Notes under the pieces: generated by a model | What the model saw: the letters and a program-made list of their open reading frames with translations, nothing else | Told to the model about the DNA's origin: nothing | Database searches by the model: none | Source: Sulfurovum sp. | GTDB taxonomy: Bacteria; Campylobacterota; Campylobacteria; Campylobacterales; Sulfurovaceae | NCBI GenBank assembly: GCA_030949325.1 | Contig: JAUZSQ010000032.1 | Coordinates: 1 to 39,295 of the forward strand | Length of the DNA: 39,295 bases | Reading direction: 5' to 3' | Shown here: in pieces, positions 11,801-20,253 of the stretch | Position numbering within the stretch: position 1 is the first letter of the stretch | Layout: every line of letters begins with the position of its first letter | Translations under genes and position numbers: made by a program

Positions 11801-13133
11801 TGAGTCCATTATTTCCCTGAATGATATCTAGATCACCATCACTATCTATATCCCCTAAAGCAATAGCATGAGTATCTACTGTCATGCCTACGGTAGTACT
11901 TATTCCAAAGTTTTGATTTCCATTATTTAGATAAAGACGATTTATTTGATTTTCATTTCCAGCAATAAGGTCAAGGTCTCCATCTCCATCTAGGTCTCCT
12001 AATATGAGAGATTTAGTCGTACTCGCATCAGAACTAATATTAATCCCTGTGGCAAAAATACCATTACCATCATTAAGATAAAGACGATTTATCTGGTTAT
12101 TATTCCCTGCGATAATATCAAAGTCTCCATCCCCATCTATATCTCCTAAGCTTAGAGACGTAGTAAACGCTACATCGGACGTGATATTGATACCTGCTAA
12201 AAAACTTCCATTCCCATCATTAAGGTGAAACTGATTTGTATCATTAGCATTTCCAACGAAAATATCAAGGTCCCCATCATTATCTATGTCACCTAAAAGA
12301 ATAGAACGCGTATCTACTGATGCTGAACTAATATCACTACCTGTAGTAAAGGTACCATTCCCCTCATTATGATAGAGCCTATTGAGACCACTATTTCCTA
12401 CAATAATATCAATATGACCATCTCCATCAATATCTCCCAAAGTCACAGCAAAGCTATCCTCAGCATCTGCAGTTAAATCTACTCCTGAAAGAAAGGTTCC
12501 ATTGCCATCATTGAAATAAAGACGATTGACCCCCGATACATTAACCGTTACAAGGTCTAAATCTCCATCTCCATCGATATCCCCAAGGCTTATCGCTTCT
12601 GTCAGTTTCTCATCTATAGAAATATCGCTTCCTGCACCAAAACTACCATTGCCATCATTGAGATAAAATCTATTTCTTTCTCCATAATTTCCAGCAAGAA
12701 TATCAAGGTCTCCATCCTCATCAATATCTCCTAAGACAATAGAAGTAGTACGATCGGTATCAGAACTAATATCTATTCCTGTATTAAATGTGCCATTGCC
12801 CTCATTAAGATAAAGACGATTTTGTGTACCATCATTGCCCACAACAAGGTCAAGGTCTCCATCTCCATCTATATCGCCTAGTATCACAGATTCACTAGCG
12901 TTTGCATCTATGCTAATATCACTAGACAGAGGATGATATGCCAAAGAACTAGGAGTCCCTTGTGACTTTTTCCATGCCAAAATAAGTGATTGCTCTTGTG
13001 TTGACCAAGAGGCTGTCGTAGCATTATTGTCTTTGAGACTTGTCGTATTAAAATCCTCCGTAAAGGGAATCCCTGCTACATTTCCGTAGAGGTTCAATAG
13101 CAAAACCATAGTAAATAAAAATAAATATCTCAT
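5843..13133 (-). CDS. giant secreted FG-GAP / cadherin-like / TSP3 repeat protein
   Basis: This is one gene split by small indels. Removing about eight single-base insertions (near 6186, 6476, 8164, 8776, 8842, 8967, 9757, 10345) and restoring one base near 10312 gives a continuous frame of 2,427 residues, exactly divisible by three. Order from the N-terminus: signal peptide (MRYLFLFTMVLLLNLYGNVAG); a 60-residue leader; 21 FG-GAP/VCBS-type repeats of about 48 residues, each with a DIDGDGDLD calcium loop; a linker domain ending PETGHDLRWKATLHSLSPAL; 12 cadherin-like repeats of about 93 residues (NEDTNVSIAFSVSD, YSPDANYHG); and a thrombospondin type-3 Asp-rich tail (DTDDDNDGISDVDE). No sorting signal or barrel is visible at the C-terminus. 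Such architecture indicates a calcium-stabilised surface or secreted adhesin. The secretion route is not evident. The start has AAGGAAAAAGT before the ATG. Confidence 0.75.
5860..6215 (-). repeat. thrombospondin type-3 like calcium-binding coding repeats
   Basis: The C-terminal tail of the giant protein is a run of Asp-rich loops (DDDIDGDGFSN, DTDGDGVGNNTDTDDDNDGI, DADADNDGVSN), the usual TSP3 pattern. It is read after removing one extra base from the GGGG at about 6186. Confidence 0.7.
6540..9620 (-). repeat. cadherin-like tandem repeats (279-bp unit) with a five-unit superrepeat
   Basis: Eleven near-regular units of about 93 codons plus a divergent twelfth down to about 6215. Unit types alternate: one contains DEEDGDLSNALVIES, another DIEDGNITGDLLIES, a third DADNDTVTATEERAAVNGT. 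Units 2-5 (about 9330-8211) have the same order and nearly the same DNA as units 7-10 (about 7930-6822), an offset of about 1,390 bp. Over about 7113-7920 versus 8505-9312 I see identity except for single extra bases in the upstream-coordinate copy. Confidence 0.8.
9890..12960 (-). repeat. 21 FG-GAP/VCBS-type repeats (about 144-147 bp each)
   Basis: Tandem coding repeats, each with the pattern ...LGDIDGDGDLDIIxGN...NRLYLNDGNGSFxxG. I counted 18 units before the local indels at about 10310-10345 and three after. The DxDxDGxxD loop is a calcium site and such units build beta-propellers, so 21 units would make three seven-bladed propellers. The propeller count is inference from family knowledge. 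Most units differ at many positions, so this part is older than the cadherin duplication. Confidence 0.8.
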
Positions 13134-13230
13134 ACTTTTTCCTTTTTTGACAAATTTATATATATAATATGTATTTATAACATAAATGTAATTAATAGAA
13201 GGAAAATAGACTTAAAATAATACTAATTTA

Positions 13231-13239
13231 GCTAAAATG
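13231..13239 (+). promoter_or_regulatory. putative -10 region for mscS-like gene
   Basis: GCTAAAAT lies 29 bases before the start codon in the divergent intergenic region, followed by a good ribosome site (AAAGGATAT). No -35 box is apparent, as is usual for sigma-70 promoters of Campylobacterota. Confidence 0.35.
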
Positions 13240-13267
13240 TACATCAATAATAAAGGATATACCCAAT

Positions 13268-14450
13268 ATGCCAATTTCAGAAACCAATAGCACACAAACC
13301 CTCAATGTCATTGATGACTTAAGTATGAACCTTCATCATACTATACAAGATTTACTCACTCCTCTTTATACTTCTGATTATGGCGATTTCTTCTTGATTT
13401 TTATCTTTGGTATTCCTTTGGCTCAATGGTTGGGAGCTACCCTTATCTTTTTTACTTTTTTTGGGCTTACGTTCTTTTTTTACCTCTATCATTATGGGTA
13501 CATTACAAAAACTTGCCAAATATACGGACAATTATTATGATGACCGTATTATCTCAGCACTCAAAGCTCCTATACGTTTTGCTTTTATCGTGGTGGGGAT
13601 GCATCTTTTCTTTTTACTTACTTTTCAAGAGACTATTTTAATTAAAAAGATTTTAAATACCCTCATTGTTTATGATATTTTTTGGGCTATTTTAGCTATC
13701 TTAGAAGCCATACGAGAACTTCTTCAGAAATTTGCCAATCGCTTTAGTGAAGACCTTTATAAAGAAATTGGCAATTTTATGATGACTATCCTAAAGATAC
13801 TCATCTCAGGTATTGGCTTGGGTGCGATGCTACAAGTATGGGGTATCAATATCACGGCACTTGTAGCCTCACTAGGCATAGGAGGCTTGGCATTTGCACT
13901 CGCAGCCAAAGATGCGGCATCAAACCTCTTTGGCTCTTTTGCTCTTCTAGCTGATAAGTCTATTAGGATAGGAGAATGGATAAAGGTTGATGGAACCGAA
14001 GGTATTGTAGAAGACATTGGGATGCGTACGACTAAGATACGTTCTTTTGGTAAATCACTCATCACCATTCCCAATCAAATCGTCGCAAACAATCCTATAG
14101 AAAACTTTTCACGTCGTGGTGTAAGACGTATCAAAATCAATATAGGACTGACTTACAGTACATCAAGTACACAAATGCTTACCATCGTAGAAGAGATAAA
14201 ATATATGCTATATAATCATGATTCTATCTCTCAAAAAGAAACCCTTTTGGTCAACTTTAATGCTTTTGGAGATTCGGCACTCAATATCTTTATTTATACC
14301 TTTACCTCAACAGCCAATTGGGAAAATTATCTTAAAATTCGTGAAGATATTCATATACAAATAATGAAAATTGTAGAAGAGAATCATTCTGATTTTGCTT
14401 TTCCTTCTCAGTCTATCTATATAGAAAAAATCGAAAAGCTAAGTAAATAA
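13268..14450 (+). CDS. MscS-family mechanosensitive channel (frameshifted)
   Basis: The repaired product is 393 residues. The first frame encodes a soluble N-terminus and a transmembrane segment (FFLIFIFGIPLAQWLGATLI), the second continues with TSIIMGTLQKLAKYTDNYY, two further membrane helices, then the pore-lining TM3 (GIGGLAFALAAKDAASNLFGS) and the beta domain (IRIGEWIKVDGTEGIVEDIG... TIPNQIVANNPIENFSRR). The shift is explained by one extra T in the seven-T run at 13475-13481. Members of this family open on membrane tension and release solutes during hypo-osmotic shock. Length is intermediate between the small E. coli MscS and the larger YnaI/YbdG types. It is divergent from the giant secreted protein. 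Confidence 0.85.
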
Positions 14451-14459
14451 TGCTAAAAT
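14451..14459 (+). promoter_or_regulatory. extended -10 promoter before the metalloprotease
   Basis: TGCTAAAAT immediately follows the stop codon of the channel gene and precedes the ATG at 14479 by 19 bases, with GAGG as ribosome site in between. It fits the TGNTATAAT-type element seen repeatedly in this window. Confidence 0.4.
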
Positions 14460-14478
14460 ACTTAAAAGAGGATAAAAC

Positions 14479-15268
14479 ATGAAAAAACGATTCTATTTAA
14501 TACTACAACTCTTAGTCTTTGGATTAATCTTTGCATCTTGTGGTTCAGACAATACAGATGGCTCATCGGGTGGGGATACGGCTACGGCTTCAAGCAGTGC
14601 TTCTATTGATGTATTGGTACTCTATGACAGAGATGTAGCCAATGCCTATGCTGATGTAGCAACACGCGTGAATCACCTCTTTGCTGTGAGTAATAATGTC
14701 TATAGAGACAGCTATCTCAATATTACCATTCATCCCAAAGGTATCTTGCTTTATGATGCCAAAACACACCCTGCCCTAGATGAAATTGCTTCTTCGGCTG
14801 AGATACAAGCCCTAAGGGCACAATATAAAGCAGATACCGTACTGATTTACCAAGTCAACCCTAATGGTGCCTTTGGACAATGTGGTGTAGCCTATGGAGC
14901 AAGTGCCTACCATACGCCTTCTCAATATAGAGATGCCATGTTTGCACAAGTAGAGATCAACTGTCCTACCGATACCACCGCACATGAGCTAGGTCACAAT
15001 ATGGGCTTACGTCATTCGCATATCCAAAATGGTGATAATACACAGCCTTTCCCTTATGGCTTAGGGCATGGGGTCAGTGGTAAGTTTGCGACGATTATGG
15101 CCTATCCTCAAAACTTTAATACGACTACACAAATTTCACGATTTTCTTCGCCTGAGTATGAATGTATTGCAGGGTACCCTTGTGGTATCCCTATCGGTCA
15201 AAGTGCGTGAAGCAGATGCTAGGCAAGTATTAGGCATTACTACACCCAATATTGCCAAACTTTATTAG
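14479..15268 (+). CDS. metzincin (reprolysin-like) metalloprotease lipoprotein, frameshifted near the end
   Basis: A lipoprotein signal (MKKRFYLILQLLVFGLIFASC) and Ser/Gly-rich linker precede a catalytic domain. The zinc motif HELGHNMGLRH spans residues 169-179 and the Met-turn is ATIMAYP with Met207, which together define a metzincin. The closest resemblance is to bacterial reprolysin-like (M12B-type) or peptidyl-Asp metalloendopeptidase proteins. The frame stops at 15210, but the next frame continues ADARQVLGITTPNIAKLY to 15268, the expected C-terminal helix, so one extra base near 15203-15206 is likely (262 residues repaired). There is no propeptide between the signal and the catalytic domain. 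The next gene encodes something propeptide-like. Confidence 0.8.
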
Positions 15269-15276
15269 CCCATATT

Positions 15277-15894
15277 ATGCTAAAAATTGTCTTTTTTATA
15301 CTCACCCTACTCCTTATAGTAGGGCTGTTTATCAAAAGTATGTTGACAGATACACCTAACATTCAAATAAATCATCAACAGACTATCGTACAAAAAGCTA
15401 GAGAAAGTAGTTATCAAAGTATGCCTCCTCTACACGTTGCACGTCATACTGATACTGTAGCCGTCAGCACTAAAGGTCTAGTAAAAAAAGTCTATCGAAC
15501 ACTCTCTATAGAAGAAGCCTCTCTTTCTATCAAAGCACGACCTTCTATCACTCCTATTATGGCAATAGAGTTACACAAACAAGCATACCATGTAGGGGAT
15601 AGACTCATTTTACCTGATATCCAAGGGCTAGATTATAAACTGACAGTAACCCATGTCCAAACCCATAGCAATCACTCCGTAAGTATCTCAGCTAGGTATC
15701 ATGATGAAGGTATCCCTTATAGTACCACGATGACTCAATCTCCAAGCCAAAGCTTTGCCTCCGTATCGACAGCCCAAGGGATGTATGAAATAGAAACGCA
15801 AAATGGTATAGGATATATCTATCGTACACAAGATATACGCCAACATCTTCAACCCAACCCTATTGATGATGTCATTATTTTACCCCTACCCTAA
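15277..15894 (+). CDS. membrane-anchored protein, possible separate protease propeptide/inhibitor
   Basis: 205 residues with one N-terminal membrane helix (IVFFILTLLLIVGLFI) and a periplasmic domain. The C-terminal part (SFASVSTAQGMYEIETQNGI, then IGYIYRTQDIRQ) follows the pattern seen in propeptides of secreted reprolysin-like proteases, where a strand-rich segment with G-x-Y-x-I precedes the mature enzyme. The gene starts 8 bases after the protease stop and has no good ribosome site of its own, which suggests translational coupling. I infer that it keeps the neighbouring protease inactive or helps it fold. The resemblance is short, so a wholly different role is possible. Confidence 0.45.
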   Translation: MLKIVFFILTLLLIVGLFIKSMLTDTPNIQINHQQTIVQKARESSYQSMPPLHVARHTDTVAVSTKGLVKKVYRTLSIEEASLSIKARPSITPIMAIELHKQAYHVGDRLILPDIQGLDYKLTVTHVQTHSNHSVSISARYHDEGIPYSTTMTQSPSQSFASVSTAQGMYEIETQNGIGYIYRTQDIRQHLQPNPIDDVIILPLP

Positions 15895-15924
15895 GTCTTC
15901 TTAACCCTTTCAAGGTATCAAGTA

Positions 15925-15933
15925 TGCTATACT
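15925..15933 (+). promoter_or_regulatory. extended -10 promoter of der
   Basis: TGCTATACT, a close match to TGNTATAAT, ends 17 bases before the der start codon. A start of transcription about seven bases downstream would leave a leader of only about ten bases, with no good Shine-Dalgarno sequence in it. Confidence 0.45.
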
Positions 15934-15950
15934 TCTAAAAAAGAAATCTT

Positions 15951-17366
15951 ATGACTGAACACAAACTCAAAAAAGTAGCTATTATTGGTCGTCCTAATGT
16001 AGGTAAAAGTTCCCTCTTCAATCGTCTAGCAAGACAAAGAGATGCCATTACTTCTGATATGTCAGGAACGACAAGAGACATTAAAAAACGCATCGTCACT
16101 ATCTCTCAAAACCGTGCCTTTGAAGTACTTGATACTGGAGGGATTGATTACTCTTCTGAACTCTTTTCCAAAGTGGCATCATTTTCCTTACGCGCAGCAG
16201 AGGAGGCTGATATTATCCTCTATATGGTCGATGGCAAAACCATACCTAGTGAAGAAGACAAAACACTCTTTTATACCCTACAAGAGATGAAAAAGCCCCT
16301 TGCTTTGGTGGTAAATAAGATTGACAATGACAAAGAAGAAGAACGCTATTGGGACTTTTTGGAATTTGGAGCAGAGGCTACCTTTCCTATGTCTGTGAGT
16401 CATAACCGTTATTTCAATGACTTTTATGCATGGATGGAAGAGCATATCCCCGCACCCATAGAAGTAGCTGTACCCTCAGAAGAAGACATAGCACTAGACC
16501 CCTTTGCCAAAATTGTCAGTGAGATTAATCATGTAGAAGAAGTTGTCGTCGATAACGAAATCCGTGTGGCTATCATTGGACGAGTCAACACAGGAAAAAG
16601 TTCCTTGCTCAATGCCCTTTTGGGTGAAGAGCGTTCGGTAGTCTCTGATGTCGCAGGAACTACCATTGACCCTATTGATGAAATGATAGAACATAGAGAA
16701 CATGAGATTACCTTTATTGATACAGCAGGGATTCGTAAACGTTCCAAGATTCTAGGTATTGAGAAATATGCCCTCACAAGAACCACTGAACTGCTCAAAA
16801 AAGCCAACCTTGTCTTGCTCATACTAGATTCTACCCAGCAGATTTCAGAACTAGATGAAAGGGTTGCAGGACTCATAGAAGAACATAAACTCGCTTGTCT
16901 TATTGTACTAAATAAATGGGATATCAAAGAAGACAGAAGCTATGAAGAAGTTGTCGATGATGTCCGTGATGAACTGCGTTTCTTGCACTATGCCCCTTTT
17001 ATTACTATCTCTGCAAAAACAGGCTTACGCGTCAACAAAATTCTTGACCAAATTGTAGATATTTATGGACGTTATACACGAAGACTCAGTACCTCAGAAA
17101 TCAATGATACCCTCCGTATGGCGATTAGAAGACATCATATCCCTTCTCATAATGGTGCTATTGTCAATATCAAATTTGCGACACAATATGAGACTAAGCC
17201 TCCTAAAATTGCACTCATTACCAACCGACCCGAATTCTTGCACTTTTCGTATATCCGTTATTTGGCAAACTTCTTTAGAGATAAATATGACTTTGAAGGT
17301 GTACCCTTGGATATTGTCGCTAGGAAACGTGGTCAAAGAGTGGATGAAGAAGAAGAAAGCTATTAA
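15951..17366 (+). CDS. der: ribosome biogenesis GTPase Der (EngA)
   Basis: 471 residues, usual for the family. Two tandem GTPase domains are visible. The first has G1 GRPNVGKS (residues 13-20), G3 DTGG and G4 NKID. The second has G1 GRVNTGKS (210-217), G3 DTAG and G4 NKWD. A C-terminal KH-like domain follows (INIKFATQYETKPPKIALI, then the NRPEFLHFSYIRYLANFFR segment). Der acts on the 50S subunit during late assembly and is essential in most bacteria. The acidic linker between the two G domains is present. An extended -10 element lies just upstream and trpS follows after 54 bases. Confidence 0.97.
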   Translation: MTEHKLKKVAIIGRPNVGKSSLFNRLARQRDAITSDMSGTTRDIKKRIVTISQNRAFEVLDTGGIDYSSELFSKVASFSLRAAEEADIILYMVDGKTIPSEEDKTLFYTLQEMKKPLALVVNKIDNDKEEERYWDFLEFGAEATFPMSVSHNRYFNDFYAWMEEHIPAPIEVAVPSEEDIALDPFAKIVSEINHVEEVVVDNEIRVAIIGRVNTGKSSLLNALLGEERSVVSDVAGTTIDPIDEMIEHREHEITFIDTAGIRKRSKILGIEKYALTRTTELLKKANLVLLILDSTQQISELDERVAGLIEEHKLACLIVLNKWDIKEDRSYEEVVDDVRDELRFLHYAPFITISAKTGLRVNKILDQIVDIYGRYTRRLSTSEINDTLRMAIRRHHIPSHNGAIVNIKFATQYETKPPKIALITNRPEFLHFSYIRYLANFFRDKYDFEGVPLDIVARKRGQRVDEEEESY

Positions 17367-17385
17367 CTCCAATCATAGGCTTTCG

Positions 17386-17411
17386 TGCTATAATTTCCTA
17401 AAATTATAGCA
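17386..17411. promoter_or_regulatory. 11-bp perfect palindrome carrying an extended -10 on both strands
   Basis: TGCTATAATTT, four spacer bases (CCTA), then AAATTATAGCA: a perfect 11-bp inverted repeat between der and trpS. Each arm contains TGCTATAAT, the plus-strand copy (17386-17394) being correctly placed for trpS, whose SD AGGAG (17411-17415) and ATG (17421) follow. The RNA hairpin has no T-tract, so it is unlikely to be an intrinsic terminator. It may be an operator or simply a symmetrical promoter. Confidence 0.5.
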
Positions 17412-17420
17412 GGAGTCATT

Positions 17421-18380
17421 ATGCGTGTACTAACAGGAATCCAAGCGTCAGGTAAACTTCATATAGGCAATTATTTTGGGGCAATGAAGCCTATGATTGC
17501 ACTACAAAAAGAACATGAACTCTTTACTTTTATAGCCAACTATCACTCTCTTAGCACTTCCAAAGATGCCAAAACACTCAAGCAATATACCAAAGATGCC
17601 TCTATAGATTACCTTTGCTTAGGTATAGACCCCAATAAGACTACCTTTTGGATACAAAGTGATGTCCATGAAGTACTTGAACTCTATTGGATACTCTCCA
17701 AGTTTAGCCCTATGGGACTGCTTGAACGTGGACATTCGTATAAAGACAAAGTGGCAAAAGGCATCCCTGCGAATCATGCACTCTTTTCTTATCCTGTACT
17801 TATGGCTGCTGATATTTTGATGCTTGATACCCAAATTGTCCCTGTAGGCAAAGACCAAATCCAGCATGTAGAGATGACGCGTGATATTGCGACGAAGTTC
17901 AACAATGAATATGGTGATATTTTGGTCTTACCCCAACATAGGGTAGAAGCTGATGTAGCGACTATACCTGGTATTGATGGGCAAAAGATGTCCAAAAGCT
18001 ATGACAATGCCATAGACCTTTTTATGGCAGAAAAAGCCTTACAAAAACGCTGTAATAAAATTGTGTCTTCTTCTACGCCCTTAGGAGAACCTTTGGCATG
18101 GGAAGATGATAATATTTATGCCTTGGCTTCTTTGTTTTTAGACCAAGAACAAAAGATTGAGCTTCAACTTCGCTATCAAAGTGGACTAGAAGGGTATGGA
18201 CACTTTAAAAAGTATCTAAAAGAACTCATATGGGAAGAATTGGGAGAAGCCAGAGAAAAAAGGGAATATTATCTCTCTCATAGCGATGAAGTGAATGATA
18301 TTTTAGCAATGGGAGCAAAGCGTACCCGTGCTATCGCCCAAGCCAAGATGCTAAGTATCAAAGAAGCTATTGGACTCTAA
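17421..18380 (+). CDS. trpS: tryptophanyl-tRNA synthetase
   Basis: 319 residues, the usual length. Class I synthetase signatures are present: the HIGH-type motif as HIGN (residues 14-17, in GIQASGKLHIGNYFGAM) and KMSKS (189-193, in GIDGQKMSKSYDNAI). The intervening segment has the GKDQIQHVEMTRDIA motif used for tryptophan and ATP binding. The enzyme charges tRNA-Trp in the cytosol. The start is set by the ribosome site AGGAG six bases upstream. It lies downstream of der with its own likely promoter and converges on the rhodanese operon. Confidence 0.97.
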   Translation: MRVLTGIQASGKLHIGNYFGAMKPMIALQKEHELFTFIANYHSLSTSKDAKTLKQYTKDASIDYLCLGIDPNKTTFWIQSDVHEVLELYWILSKFSPMGLLERGHSYKDKVAKGIPANHALFSYPVLMAADILMLDTQIVPVGKDQIQHVEMTRDIATKFNNEYGDILVLPQHRVEADVATIPGIDGQKMSKSYDNAIDLFMAEKALQKRCNKIVSSSTPLGEPLAWEDDNIYALASLFLDQEQKIELQLRYQSGLEGYGHFKKYLKELIWEELGEAREKREYYLSHSDEVNDILAMGAKRTRAIAQAKMLSIKEAIGL

Positions 18381-18396
18381 AGAAAGTATTTCTTCT

Positions 18397-18849
18397 TTAT
18401 AAATCCAAGGCATCAATCGCCATACCTATCTCATCTACAATTTCCTCTTCTGCCAACTTTTCTGGTTCACCAGAAGGATTTTTAGCGACTTTTAGATTAT
18501 TCGAGCTTTGCGAATAGTTTTCAAGATTTTTATTATAGGAGCTTTTAGACTTATCCTCAATCACCGATGCTAAATCATCATCTTTGAGTTCTGATGTGAT
18601 AGCCACTCTATTGACCGTACCTTCTTTCGTAGCATCTACCTCTACATCTGTATCATCACCATAACCTTCAAGACTGTCTAAATAACTACTGGCTTTCAAT
18701 TTCTTGCTACTTTTCTCAGGGCTAGACAGCACCATAGTATCAATGTCAGTATCATCTTCTATAAGATTATACTGCACAATGAAGAAAAGTGTAGCCATAG
18801 ACAATATACCCACAAGAAATATAGAAAAGTGCTCTAATAAATTTTTCAT
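18397..18849 (-). CDS. single-pass membrane protein of unknown function
   Basis: 150 residues: an N-terminal membrane helix (FSIFLVGILSMATLFFIVQY) followed by an acidic, Ser/Lys/Asp-rich periplasmic tail of low complexity, with no recognisable domain. AAAGGAC precedes the ATG. It starts 12 bases after the end of the second rhodanese-like gene, so it is the third gene of that operon. I do not recognise a family, and a role in anchoring or assisting the two exported rhodanese-like proteins is only a guess from position. Confidence 0.6.
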   Translation of the reverse strand: MKNLLEHFSIFLVGILSMATLFFIVQYNLIEDDTDIDTMVLSSPEKSSKKLKASSYLDSLEGYGDDTDVEVDATKEGTVNRVAITSELKDDDLASVIEDKSKSSYNKNLENYSQSSNNLKVAKNPSGEPEKLAEEEIVDEIGMAIDALDL

Positions 18850-18860
18850 ATTTTAGTCCT

Positions 18861-19476
18861 TTACTTATTTTGGATGGTAGTAAATCCTAGGATTTTCCAC
18901 ATTTGAAAACCACCACGATAATAATAAAGCTTCTTCGAAGGATACCCCAAATCTAAAAATACCTTGATAAAGTCTGAAGATTTATCACACCAAAGCCCAT
19001 TACAATAAAAAAGCTACATCTAAGACATTACTTGTATCCAATGAGCCATCTGCTTGTCTCACTGCACCCATAATTTTAAGGACTTTTTCCAACTTCACTT
19101 TGTTGTCTTTGATTCTAGCAGGAATATTCACAGCTGAAGGAATAGAACCCTTTTTATAATCTACTTTAGGTCTCAAATCTACCAACAATCCATGCTTTTT
19201 ATTGACTTTTTCTTGCATGAAATGTAAAAGCTCTACTTCGCCTATGGTCTGAATATCTTTATGCATTTTAATAGGTTGAATAAATTTACCTGGTCTATAC
19301 CGTTTGGCATACTCACCTGTAATCTTATGCTTGGTATCTTGAATCCTATGGACTTTAACAGCTTTTCCTTTATGATAGACATAAATATATGCCATATCTG
19401 GCGTAATTTTGACCCTATCATACTTTCCTGCTGTGACAGCTACGCTCAATGCCAATAATATTAGTAGTAATTTCAT
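18861..19476 (-). CDS. exported rhodanese-like protein 2 (frameshifted)
   Basis: Signal peptide (MKLLLILLALSVAVTAG), an N-terminal beta-rich segment shared with the upstream paralogue, and a rhodanese domain (VDLRPKVDYKKGSIPSAVNIP). The frame runs past the active-site region and stops after residue 158, but the next frame continues YCNGLWCDKSSDFIKVFLDL and LGYPSKKLYYYRGGFQMWK to a stop at 18861. One extra base in the T6 run (about 19006-19011) explains this. The repaired protein has 204 residues against 203 in the paralogue. The active loop starts with the Cys in YCNGLWC. Rhodaneses transfer sulfane sulfur. A periplasmic location suits sulfur-compound handling. The ATG overlaps the stop of the upstream gene and follows AAGGAGAC. 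Confidence 0.75.
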
Positions 19477-20084
19477 TTTGTCTCCTTAGGTACAATTGTA
19501 GTCAAACCTAATAATTGCCAAGATTGCATACCACCACGATAATATTTCATTTTAGACTCAGGATATCCTAACTCTATCAGTGCATTAATAGCCGTAGGTG
19601 ATTGCCCACACCATGCACCATTACAATAGAGTAAAATAGTTTTGGCTGAGCTAAAATCCCAAGCTTTAGACTTTTTCTGTTTCGCTCCTAAACCAATCAA
19701 TGCTTTATCTCGTGCATCTGAATCACTCAAGAAAATCTTAAAAGGCATATTAATCGCAGTAGGTATTGCTGATTTAGCAAACCAATTGACCAATCTTGCA
19801 TCAATAAAAACCCCTTTCTTTTTAGAAAGGAAATCTAACACTTCTAACTCTCCAAAAGTTTCAATACCATCACTTACCGTAAAAGGTTCTATAAAAAAGG
19901 GTGGAGAAGGTCGAGAAGTCAAAGCAAAAGTATTGGTTAAGTAACTGTCCTTTTCTTGGACTCTTTGTATTTTATACGTTTTTCCTTCTGCTTCTACCTC
20001 AACATAAGGTACACCTTCGGTAATTTCAACCATATTCGCCATCACTGTACTTGTGATGAATATAGCTATATACAATAATTTCAC
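19473..20084 (-). CDS. exported rhodanese-like protein 1
   Basis: 203 residues starting at a GTG preceded by AAAAGGAG. Signal peptide (MKLLYIAIFITSTVMA), a conserved N-terminal extension of about 80 residues (VEITEGVPYVEVEAEGKTYK), then a rhodanese fold with IDARLVNWFAKSAIPTAINMP, the active loop YCNGAWCGQSP and the closing LGYPESKMKYYRGGMQSW. The loop contains two cysteines (CNGAWC), the first in the position of the sulfur-carrying residue. The extension before the rhodanese domain is shared only with the next gene in this window. First gene of a three-gene operon. A sulfurtransferase role in the periplasm is inferred, and the donor and acceptor are unknown. Confidence 0.8.
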   Translation of the reverse strand: MKLLYIAIFITSTVMANMVEITEGVPYVEVEAEGKTYKIQRVQEKDSYLTNTFALTSRPSPPFFIEPFTVSDGIETFGELEVLDFLSKKKGVFIDARLVNWFAKSAIPTAINMPFKIFLSDSDARDKALIGLGAKQKKSKAWDFSSAKTILLYCNGAWCGQSPTAINALIELGYPESKMKYYRGGMQSWQLLGLTTIVPKETK

Positions 20085-20223
20085 GATAACTCCTTTTAGA
20101 CATTAATATAGAGTAAGTCTATCATAGTTTAACTTGATATAAAAGTTTATCAAATATAAATAAATAAAATAAACAAATATGCTACCCTCAATACCCCACA
20201 ACACATTGTATTGGTATTTTAGC

Positions 20224-20229
20224 TATACT
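20224..20229 (+). promoter_or_regulatory. -10 promoter element of radA
   Basis: TATACT within TTTAGCTATACT lies 24 bases before the radA start. AAAGG follows as ribosome site. The 170-base gap upstream separates it from the divergent rhodanese operon. Confidence 0.4.
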
Positions 20230-20253
20230 CTATGCACTAACTAAAGGCAAAAT

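Noticed and set aside
13475..13481. T7 tract in the channel gene as a phase-variation switch
   Set aside because: One-base errors occur in many homopolymers of this window and the gene is otherwise intact, so the tract is more likely a miscount.
18378..18400. Short hairpin AAGAAA/TTTCTT between trpS and the rhodanese operon as a bidirectional terminator
   Set aside because: The six-base AT-only stem is too weak in such AT-rich DNA to be called.
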